From contig JAKVBZ010000177.1 in NCBI GenBank assembly GCA_022448645.1, positions 1-5,658 on the forward strand: a stretch of DNA of 5,658 nucleotides. The letters run 5' to 3'. The translations under genes and the position numbers were made by a program. Position 1 is the first letter of the stretch, and every line of letters begins with the position of its first letter. This DNA comes from Pirellulaceae bacterium (GTDB lineage: Bacteria > Planctomycetota > Planctomycetia > Pirellulales > Pirellulaceae). This document shows positions 1-5,232 of the stretch, piece after piece. The notes under the pieces are model-generated. The model did no database searches, had not been told where the DNA came from, and saw nothing but the letters and a program-made list of their open reading frames with translations.

Positions 1-119
1 TGCTCTTTCATCGCTCGATTCTCAGTTTGCAGGTAATCGATCACTTCCTGTTGTTGTCGATTGACCCATCCAGCGAGTAGAGCGAAAAGCGGCTGCCATG
101 GCGCAAGGACGAAATTCAT
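1..119 (-). CDS. Planctomycete integrase-core (DDE) transposase, N-terminal 39 codons, cut by window edge
   Basis: On the minus strand an ATG at 119-117 opens a frame that stays open to position 1. It reads MNFVLAPWQPLF, followed by GWVNRQQQEVIDYLQTENR and AMKEQ. This matches from memory the start of a common planctomycete transposase of the rve/integrase-core type: a short hydrophobic start with APWQ, then a GWVNR-QQ-VI-YL-TENR coiled segment that normally leads into an HTH region and a DDE catalytic core. Only the first 39 codons of a protein usually around 350 aa are visible, so catalytic residues cannot be checked and the copy may be intact or broken beyond the edge. The frame is also open upstream to about 251, but nothing there looks conserved and the APWQ motif sits right after this ATG, so I take 119 as the start. 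No clear Shine-Dalgarno sequence is seen. A fragment of the same family lies at 4675-4761. Confidence 0.85.
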   Translation of the reverse strand, partial: MNFVLAPWQPLFALLAGWVNRQQQEVIDYLQTENRAMKE

Positions 120-315
120 GTTGTGCGCCGAGAGGTAAGAAGGGCGGAGACCCTTTACCGTGAGGCGTTCAGCGACGGCCGTCAACTTAGTACGCCGATC
201 GCCGCATGATCGCACAGCACTAGGCGACCAATCCTCCGGGTTGCGTCGAGATTAAGGGCCCATCATTCGGCCGAAGGCTCAGGTCAGAAATGATCGAGAT
301 GTACGGTGAATCCCT

Positions 316-350
316 GGGGAAACGGTTCGGCTGAGTTATTTGACACTACG
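316..350. repeat. Candidate IS terminal inverted repeat, left copy
   Basis: Read on the minus strand from 350 downwards, this begins CGTAGTGTCAAATAACT. The plus strand from 4480 begins CGTAGTGTCAAAAAACT, so 16 of 17 bases match in inverted orientation. Without any gap the match continues at 25 of 35, including an in-register CGTTT. It lies upstream of the transposase start at 119, as an IRL should. The internal TGTCAAA start fits the TG...CA ends typical of IS3/IS481-like elements, but the exact terminus is not determined. Confidence 0.5.
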
Positions 351-465
351 GGTTCGGGCTGATATGCAAACATCTCTCGCATTCGATCCACTGCATCCGC
401 TTCCTGGCCGTGGATCGGCTGCTGGATTTCCACGTTTTGCGGGACTAATGGCGAGTGAGTGGTCC

Positions 466-478
466 AGTTTGACAAACT
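466..478. promoter_or_regulatory. 13-bp palindrome overlapping a TTGACA box upstream of gene 1
   Basis: AGTTTG-A-CAAACT is a perfect inverted repeat with 6-bp arms around one base, 51-63 bases upstream of the ATG at 529. It contains a perfect TTGACA (469-474). The best -10-like hexamer, TAGAAT at 484-489, is only 9 bases downstream, too close for a standard sigma-70 promoter. A dimeric regulator site or a non-canonical promoter is possible. This rests on the sequence pattern alone. Confidence 0.25.
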
Positions 479-516
479 TTAAGTAGAATGCACAGGGCAC
501 GAAACAATCGCGTGCC

Positions 517-520
517 AGGA
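517..520 (+). promoter_or_regulatory. Shine-Dalgarno AGGA for the haem-protein gene
   Basis: AGGA (AGGAAA through 522) lies 8 bases before the ATG at 529, a normal spacing. It supports that start, which also gives a protein beginning with a signal peptide. Confidence 0.5.
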
Positions 521-528
521 AACTGCTC

Positions 529-2910
529 ATGAATAAATCTGCACATTCACGACTCTGCCTCGCCGTGATCTTGATGGTGATCGCAACTGGCCTTTGGGGC
601 AGCGACGACAAACAACCGGACAACACTTCAACTCGAAAACCAGCGACCAGAGATGTGCCCGGTCGCGCGAAAACCGTGACCCATCGCGGGCCGGAATGCT
701 TTCGCGTTGATTCTTTTTTTACCGAGGAAGTTTGGGGGAAAGTTGGTGAGCGTACCTGCTTGAAGTGCCACAATACGAAGGGGGATGCTGCGGAGAGTGA
801 ATTCGTCCTGCGAGAAACATTGCAAGACCAAACCGCGCCGGGTAAGAACCGAGAGGCCTTCGTTCGTATGGCCATCGCAAAGGAAGAGGGCACGTCTCGA
901 CTGCTCTTGAAAATCGCCGGTGAGCTGGATCACGGTGGTGGAGAAGTTCTCAAGAAAGATTCGACCGGTTACAAGATTCTCAGCCGTTTTGTAAGCCGAA
1001 TCACAGGAAAACCCGATGAAGTCCCCCAGCTTGTAGAGCTGAACTCAAAACCCTTCTTTGAGGAAGTTCAGATGATGGCTCCTCGTCGATTGCTGCGGCG
1101 GGTGACTCTGTCATTGGCGGGGCGGTTACCGACTCCATCGGAACAAGCTGCCGTTCAAAAGGGTGGCCTCAAGGCAATGGATGCTATTGTCGACCAAATG
1201 ATGCAGGAAGAGGTTTTTTACGAACGGTTACAGGAAGCATTCAATGACATCTTGCTGATCCGTGGTTACGACGGTGTCCCCGAGACGGCTCTTTCGTATG
1301 AACATTTCAAGAACCGAAACTGGTATCAAAAGCACGACCTTTCCTCGGCAGGCGATGAGGACGCGCAGAGAAAGGCTCGTTACAAACTGGCCGACGACTA
1401 TCGTGAGGCAATGCTGCGGGAGCCGTTGGAGTTAATCAAATATATTGTCCGCAATGAGCGTCCCTTTACTGAAATCGTGACCGCAGACTACATCATGGTG
1501 ACACCCTATACTTCACGTGGCTATGGAATCTACGGGGAGTTGAAAGACAAGTTTAAAGATTCTACCGATCCCTTTGAATATCTCCCTGCCAGGTTGCCTT
1601 CGTTAAAACATCGCAATGGTCGGTCACACCAGGAGTCACCCACGGGGTTCTACCCCCATACGGGCCTTCTGAGCACATTTCAATACTTGAAAAGGTATCC
1701 GACGACGGAAACCAATCGAAATCGTCTGCGCGTGAGAATGTATTTCGAGCATTTTCTGGGTATCGATATTATGGCCCTTGCGCCGCGTGTGAACGATGCG
1801 GCCAAGATTACGACCGAATACGAAATTCCCACGATGCAAGCGGCCGATTGCGTTGTCTGCCATAAAGTTATAGATCCCGTTGCCGGTCTGTTTCAGGATT
1901 ATTACGTGGTTGATGGCAAAGGGGTTTACGGGCCTCGTAAGGATGGTTGGTACGAAGACATGTTCGGTCCTGGTCTGGACGGCGAAGACTTACCGACAGA
2001 TCAGCGCTGGCGATCGCTACAATGGCTTGGTGAACGGACGGCGAAGGATCCACGCTTTGCCGTGGCGATGGTCAAACATGTCTGGTACATCCTCTACGGT
2101 CGCAAGCCTTTGCTGCCGCCAGAGGATATCGACGACCCACTGTTTTCTGCAAAACGCAGGGCGTATCTGCTACAACGCAGTGACATTGAACAGATCGCAA
2201 CTCGGTTTTCCGAAGCGAATTTTAACCTCAAGGTCATCTTCCCGGAGTTGATCCAATCGAAGTTCTATCAGGTTGAAGGGCTGGGCGCGTCCCCGAAAGA
2301 TGCGAATCGTTTGGCCGAACTGGATGATCTTGGACTGGTTCACATGCTCTCCCCTGAGCAACTGGAGCGAAAGCTGACAGCCATCTTCGGCAGGAAGTGG
2401 GGCCAACTCACGCATCGAGAAAGCAAGTTTAATATTCTCTATGGCGGAATTGATTCGAAATCTGTCACCAAACGGATCACTGAGCCATCCGGGGTAATGG
2501 GAGCCATTCAGCGAATCATGGCCAATGACGTTGCCTGCAAGAATGTGGCAGCTGACTTTTCGCTTCCTCCAGGGCAACGCCGCTTGTTTCCCAGTATCGA
2601 ACCAATTGTCGTACCAGGCTTGGATGCTAAATCGAATGAACAGATACAGCGTGCGATTATTCATCTTCACGATTTAATACTAGGCCGAGATGACGCGATA
2701 GATGATTCCGAAGTACAAAGGACTTTCGACCTGTTTGCAGGTATTATCCACGACGCTAAGTCACAAAAAACATTTGATCCAAGAGAGAGTTACTCGTGCC
2801 AGACACTACGCGAAAAAACTCCTCGTGACCCCGATCCAGAATACACGATCCGAGCCTGGCGTGGTGTTGTGACCTACTTGCTACGACAGCATGAATTTCT
2901 CTACGAGTAA
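529..2910 (+). CDS. Secreted planctomycete di-haem cytochrome-type protein (PSCyt1-like plus DUF1592/DUF1588-like)
   Basis: This 793-aa protein starts with a signal peptide: Lys/Arg in the first eight residues, a hydrophobic stretch at about 9-24 (LCLAVILMVIATGLWG), then a polar linker. Two c-type haem sites are visible: CLKCH at 77-81, in a segment laid out like the PSCyt1 domain (CxxCH, then a residue run ending in a short helix near 145-160), and CVVCHKVIDP at 441-450, which matches the CxxCH-DP site of DUF1588. Residues about 185-240 (PRRLLRRVTLSLAGRLPTP and onwards) resemble the start of DUF1549/DUF1592-type domains. FTEIVTADYIMV (313-324) resembles the DUF1592 core, and the 375-445 region (TGLLST, then RNRLRVRMYFEHFLG) resembles DUF1588. 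The C-terminus (LHDLILGR at 713-720, then WRGVVTYLLRQHEFLYE at 777-793) resembles the usual end of these proteins. It should be extracytoplasmic with covalent haem. The reaction is unknown. Residues about 455-700 match nothing I recognise, so this is a divergent member. It is followed after 13 bases by its DUF1501 partner. Confidence 0.92.
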   Translation: MNKSAHSRLCLAVILMVIATGLWGSDDKQPDNTSTRKPATRDVPGRAKTVTHRGPECFRVDSFFTEEVWGKVGERTCLKCHNTKGDAAESEFVLRETLQDQTAPGKNREAFVRMAIAKEEGTSRLLLKIAGELDHGGGEVLKKDSTGYKILSRFVSRITGKPDEVPQLVELNSKPFFEEVQMMAPRRLLRRVTLSLAGRLPTPSEQAAVQKGGLKAMDAIVDQMMQEEVFYERLQEAFNDILLIRGYDGVPETALSYEHFKNRNWYQKHDLSSAGDEDAQRKARYKLADDYREAMLREPLELIKYIVRNERPFTEIVTADYIMVTPYTSRGYGIYGELKDKFKDSTDPFEYLPARLPSLKHRNGRSHQESPTGFYPHTGLLSTFQYLKRYPTTETNRNRLRVRMYFEHFLGIDIMALAPRVNDAAKITTEYEIPTMQAADCVVCHKVIDPVAGLFQDYYVVDGKGVYGPRKDGWYEDMFGPGLDGEDLPTDQRWRSLQWLGERTAKDPRFAVAMVKHVWYILYGRKPLLPPEDIDDPLFSAKRRAYLLQRSDIEQIATRFSEANFNLKVIFPELIQSKFYQVEGLGASPKDANRLAELDDLGLVHMLSPEQLERKLTAIFGRKWGQLTHRESKFNILYGGIDSKSVTKRITEPSGVMGAIQRIMANDVACKNVAADFSLPPGQRRLFPSIEPIVVPGLDAKSNEQIQRAIIHLHDLILGRDDAIDDSEVQRTFDLFAGIIHDAKSQKTFDPRESYSCQTLREKTPRDPDPEYTIRAWRGVVTYLLRQHEFLYE

Positions 2911-2917
2911 GAAGAGG
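2911..2917 (+). promoter_or_regulatory. Shine-Dalgarno GAAGAGG deciding the DUF1501 start
   Basis: GAAGAGG begins directly after the upstream stop codon and ends 6 bases before the ATG at 2924. It favours 2924 over the in-frame ATG at 2891, which lies inside the end of the upstream gene and would place 11 extra residues before the twin-arginine motif. Confidence 0.6.
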
Positions 2918-2923
2918 CCTTCC

Positions 2924-4216
2924 ATGAGACGTCGCAACTTTCTGAAGCTTTGCGGAGCAGCAGGCTTAGGTTTCGCTGCGCCTGTTGGGCAACGCTACCT
3001 GGCGTGCGCAGAAGAAGAGAAGGCTGAATTAGCCCCCTACGAAGGACCGTACTACGTTGTGTTGAATGCTTCCGGTGGTTGGGATACCACGTACATTATG
3101 GACCCCAAAGGTGTGAATGAGATCAACCGCCTCTACCAGGAAGGCGACATTCTCAGGCAGGGCAATCTACAGTTTGCACCCATCGCGAAGCAGATTGCGG
3201 CAGGAATGAGCAATGAGGACTTCTTCCAGAAGTACTCTGGGGAACTGTTGGTCTTTAATGGTCTCGATTATTCAGTCAACAATCACTCTCCTTGCTCGCG
3301 ATACATGGCGACCGGCAAGCTTGACTCTCTGGGATATCCAACTTTTGCCGCACTGGTTGCAGCCTGCAATGGCTCGGAAGTCCCTCTTGCCTTTTTGACC
3401 TTTGGACAATACTCAGCGACTGGAGATATCGTGCCGATGTCGCGCGTGCCCTACCTGAGTTCATTGAGTCGACTTGCCAATGCAGATGGAGTCGGTGGAA
3501 ACCCGCGGAACTTTTATAGCGATGATTTTGTCAGAGACCGGATTGAAACGGCACTCGAATTGCAGCGAGCAGAACGCGAATCCGAACCTCGTCTACCACG
3601 ACTCAAACGGGCACAAGGTATGCTGTATGCCGCACAACTCAATTCCAAAGCTCTCAAACGCATCACACCCTACATTCCTCGATCGCAAAGCGAAGGGCGA
3701 CTTTCTCAACAGGCTGACATTGCCCTTGCATCATTCAAGGCTGGAGTCTGTGTTTCAGCGAACCTTTCCATCGGACAATTCGACAGTCATGCCAATAACG
3801 ACACCGATCAAATGAAACTCATTCCAGAGTTCCTGGCTGGCATCGATTACCTGGCCAGCAAAGCCGAAGAACTCAAGATTCGCGAAAAACTCGTGTTCGT
3901 GATTCAAAGCGAGATGGGACGGACACCGAACTACAACAAAGGGAATGGCAAGGACCATTGGTCGGTGGGTTCGATCATGTTCATGGGAGCCGGGATCAAA
4001 GGAAATCGCGTCATCGGGGGAACGGACGATAAACAATTCCTGATCCCCATCAATCCCAAGTCGCTCGCAACGGATAAGGATAAAGGCATTAGAGTTCGGC
4101 CGGAGCACATCCACGCAGCGCTCCGAGAGTTTGCCGGAATAGAAGAACACGAGTTTAGCAGGAAATTTCTGCTTGATGTCCCTGCCGACGAACAGCTCAA
4201 GAATTTCTGGGGTTAA
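2924..4216 (+). CDS. DUF1501 family protein, Tat-exported
   Basis: This 430-aa protein belongs to the DUF1501 family, which is related to the alkaline phosphatase/sulfatase superfamily and very abundant in planctomycetes. Its substrate is unknown. The N-terminus MRRRNFLKLCGAAGLGFAAP is a textbook twin-arginine signal (RRNFLK), with likely cleavage near ACA (27-29), so it is exported folded through Tat. Family landmarks are present: NASGGWDTTY (48-57) near the start of the mature protein, GQFDSHANN (284-292), SEMGRTP (329-335), GKDHWSVGSIMFMGAGIKG (342-360) and IGGTD (364-368). These match the usual DUF1501 pattern of D-H, SE-GRTP, DHW and GG-KGG...G-TD, so it appears intact. An in-frame ATG at 2891 would give 441 aa, but the ribosome site and Tat motif favour 2924. 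It is the second gene of an operon with the haem protein 13 bases upstream, and both products act outside the cytoplasmic membrane, so a functional partnership is likely but unproven. Confidence 0.93.
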   Translation: MRRRNFLKLCGAAGLGFAAPVGQRYLACAEEEKAELAPYEGPYYVVLNASGGWDTTYIMDPKGVNEINRLYQEGDILRQGNLQFAPIAKQIAAGMSNEDFFQKYSGELLVFNGLDYSVNNHSPCSRYMATGKLDSLGYPTFAALVAACNGSEVPLAFLTFGQYSATGDIVPMSRVPYLSSLSRLANADGVGGNPRNFYSDDFVRDRIETALELQRAERESEPRLPRLKRAQGMLYAAQLNSKALKRITPYIPRSQSEGRLSQQADIALASFKAGVCVSANLSIGQFDSHANNDTDQMKLIPEFLAGIDYLASKAEELKIREKLVFVIQSEMGRTPNYNKGNGKDHWSVGSIMFMGAGIKGNRVIGGTDDKQFLIPINPKSLATDKDKGIRVRPEHIHAALREFAGIEEHEFSRKFLLDVPADEQLKNFWG

Positions 4217-4226
4217 AAGGCGGAAA

Positions 4227-4256
4227 CCCGCAGGGTAAAGACGCGATGGCTGCGGG
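4227..4256 (+). terminator. Possible terminator hairpin after the operon
   Basis: CCCGCAG (4227-4233) pairs perfectly with CTGCGGG (4250-4256) across a 16-base loop, starting 11 bases after the DUF1501 stop codon. The position suits transcription termination, but no T-tract follows and the loop is long, so it is not a classic intrinsic terminator. Confidence 0.3.
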
Positions 4257-4366
4257 CGCGGTGATGCCAGTGGCCAGACGCGCACAAACCAATGCCGGGC
4301 CAAAAGGTTTTCGTCAGATCGGGCGGCAGCGCGGTTGCTACGGTGGCACGACCGGCCCTCGGCCGA

Positions 4367-4479
4367 CTAGTCACTCACCTGATCATCATCATCAGCCGCC
4401 AAAACAAACTTAGTGGCGACTTTCGGCTCTTCCGCATGGCTACGGGAAACTATACGCCAGGAAGTACCTACGGCCTGGT
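4367..4479 (-). pseudogene. C-terminal fragment of an unidentified gene, cut at a candidate IS end
   Basis: The minus-strand frame ending at TAG 4369-4367 reads, near its end, KVATKFVLAADDDDQVSD, preceded by SRSHAEEP. It has the look of real protein sequence with an acidic tail (four GAT codons in a row), yet it contains no start codon. Reading upstream, it meets a stop at 4489-4487, a few bases beyond the candidate IS end at 4480. The simplest reading is the 3' end of a gene truncated by the IS insertion. I do not recognise the protein, and a chance open frame is possible. Confidence 0.25.
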
Positions 4480-4514
4480 CGTAGTGTCAAAAAACTAGAT
4501 CGGCGCGTTTACTC
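4480..4514. repeat. Candidate IS terminal inverted repeat, right copy
   Basis: It begins CGTAGTGTCAAAAAACT and matches the inverted sequence at 350-316 in 16 of the first 17 bases and 25 of 35 overall. It lies about 195 bases beyond the stop codon of the transposase remnant at 4675, where the IRR of that element is expected. The pairing (5' end of one copy, 3' end of another, in inverted orientation) is what two same-family, same-direction IS copies would give. Confidence 0.5.
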
Positions 4515-4541
4515 CTCAAACACCTGATTGAGTCGTCGTAA

Positions 4542-4590
4542 ATCGGATGGAAATTGAGCCGAACGTGGATTCCGATTCACTGCATCCGAT
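4542..4590. repeat. Short inverted repeat (hairpin candidate)
   Basis: ATCGGATG at 4542-4549 and CATCCGAT at 4583-4590 are perfect 8-bp arms separated by 33 bases. A near-palindrome, GTGGAT...ATTCAC, lies inside the loop. It falls in the 3' trailing part of the right IS remnant. Its function is unknown and it could be chance. Confidence 0.25.
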
Positions 4591-4674
4591 GGGGGTTACA
4601 ATCCGAGATCGATCTGTTTCACAATCTTCGCGCGCACTTTCGGCGCGGACTGGCAGCGAAACGTTGTCGCCATC

Positions 4675-4761
4675 CTACGCCGCTTCGCGATAATAGTATC
4701 GCAACAGCCCGCCGAGTCGTTCACGACAGACGACATCGCCATTGATAAACGTTTCGAGCCG
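4675..4761 (-). pseudogene. Transposase C-terminal remnant, same family as the left-edge transposase
   Basis: On the minus strand, from 4761 down to the TAG at 4677-4675, the frame reads RLETFINGDVV followed by CRERLGGLLRYYYREAA and stop. The CRERLGG-LRYYYR-AA ending is, from memory, the conserved C-terminus of the planctomycete integrase-core transposase whose N-terminus (APWQ...GWVNR) appears at 119-1. An in-frame TGA at 4764-4762 closes the frame upstream, and the HYHTERNHQGL-type sequence expected before this tail is absent in all three frames. This is therefore a truncated, non-functional copy. Such a short match could in principle be coincidence, but 17 ordered residues ending exactly at a stop codon make that unlikely. 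Confidence 0.7.
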
Positions 4762-4893
4762 TCATGTATCGGAAAAGTGGAGGTGTAGGTTCGCAATCAG
4801 GTTGGACGGACCTCTTTCGTAAGGGCCTGTTCGGAAGAATCCGTATCGCCGCATCGGCACATCGTCACATCGGCCAGCACGGAAACGGCGTGA

Positions 4894-5112
4894 CTAACCG
4901 TCCAACACTCGCATGATCTGCTGTCGGGTTGCCTGGCTCAGCGCCGGCCAGGATTGGATGATGCGAAGGAGGTTAATATCGAGCAGTGCAGGGGGTGAAT
5001 TGACTGTGTCGGATTCTGCGCCGCCGGCAACTTGATGAGGCCTGTTTCCACGGGAATTCGCAAATAGTTCGACCCCCCTAGGGTGAGCCTGTCCCGCGCA
5101 ATGCTGAAGCAT
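4894..5112 (-). pseudogene. C-terminal remnant of a planctomycete gene, possibly a tyrosine recombinase
   Basis: The 72-codon minus-strand frame ends at TAG 4896-4894. Its last 30 residues (LLDINLLRIIQSWPALSQ, then ATRQQIMRVLDG) resemble a tail motif often seen at the end of planctomycete integrase-like proteins (D-L--II-AWP-L---I---I---V). The sequence before it, VAGGAESDTVN, resembles the linker that commonly precedes that motif. No catalytic part of a recombinase is visible upstream in any frame before the start of the kinase gene at 5233, so this would be only the end of a decayed gene. The family assignment relies on memory of a weak, low-complexity tail. The ATG at 5112 is probably not the true start. 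Confidence 0.4.
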
Positions 5113-5232
5113 GCTATCTTAGGCAGCGACTTGAAGAAGATGCGCCCCGAGGACACCCATAACTGAGCCACGCTTCAAACCCACTGACATCGTGAGTATC
5201 TGTGCCTCGCGATTTTGCTGCGATTGAGTTCC

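Larger units (their letters stand above)
1..350 (-). mobile_element. Left IS copy, 5' portion (partial, minus orientation)
   Basis: This would be the 5' part of an insertion sequence: the transposase start at 119 plus about 230 bases of leader, ending at a candidate terminal repeat at 316-350. The boundary is inferred because sequence reading inward from 350 on the minus strand matches sequence reading inward from 4480 on the plus strand, next to a C-terminal fragment of the same transposase family. The other end of the element is outside the window, so target duplications cannot be tested. The boundary at 350 is an inference; the transposase itself is well supported. Confidence 0.45.
120..528. 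other. Intergenic region between transposase and haem-protein gene
   Basis: I see no convincing gene in these roughly 400 bases. The stretch 120-251 continues the open transposase frame without recognisable protein sequence. A small minus-strand frame at 284-475 begins with TTG and resembles nothing I know. A perfect 8-bp inverted repeat, CGATCCAC at 384-391 and GTGGATCG at 410-417 with an 18-base loop, could form a hairpin. The region also contains the candidate IS end (316-350) and the palindrome at 466-478, so the promoter of the downstream operon should lie within about 350-520. Confidence 0.6.
4480..4761 (-). mobile_element. Right IS copy, decayed 3' portion
   Basis: It consists of the last 28 codons of a transposase (stop at 4675), about 195 bases of trailing sequence, and the candidate terminal repeat at 4480. 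The 5' part of the element is missing: beyond 4761 I find no recognisable transposase sequence before the unrelated remnant at 4894. It has the same orientation as the copy at the left edge. Confidence 0.4.
4217..5232. other. Gene-poor region with IS and gene remnants
   Basis: This kilobase between the DUF1501 gene and the kinase gene has no intact gene that I can support. All recognisable protein pieces are on the minus strand and are C-terminal ends: 4367-4479, 4675-4761 and 4894-5112, each listed separately. Open frames on the plus strand here (for example 4292-4498 and 4554-4745) show no familiar sequence. The pattern is that of repeated insertion and decay. The promoter for the gene at 5233 should lie in its last 120 bases, but I see no well-spaced promoter there. 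Confidence 0.65.

Noticed and set aside
284..475. 63-codon minus-strand frame ending in FTVHLDHF
   Set aside because: It starts with TTG directly after a stop codon, has no recognisable domain, runs across the candidate IS end at 350 and overlaps the palindrome region. It is more likely a chance frame, although the composition is not absurd for a gene tail.
336..893. 185-codon minus-strand frame
   Set aside because: It lies antisense to the signal peptide and first haem domain of the 793-aa protein, with arginine- and serine-rich shadow-like composition and no family resemblance.
2170..2670. 166-codon minus-strand frame
   Set aside because: It is antisense to the long haem-protein gene, with no domain and no upstream ribosome site.
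3755..4303. 182-codon minus-strand frame
   Set aside because: It is antisense to the conserved DUF1501 C-terminal motifs and shows no recognisable protein features.
4425..4447. GGCTCTTCCGC-type sequence resembling ISL3-family ends
   Set aside because: The resemblance covers only the first several bases, with no partner repeat and no ISL3 transposase nearby.
4292..4498. 68-codon plus-strand frame
   Set aside because: It crosses the candidate IS end and has no familiar sequence. The minus strand reads more convincingly here.
4859..4873. Short tandem CACATCG repeat and the ATC triplet run at 4382-4393
   Set aside because: They are too short and too few in number to indicate a functional repeat array or CRISPR.
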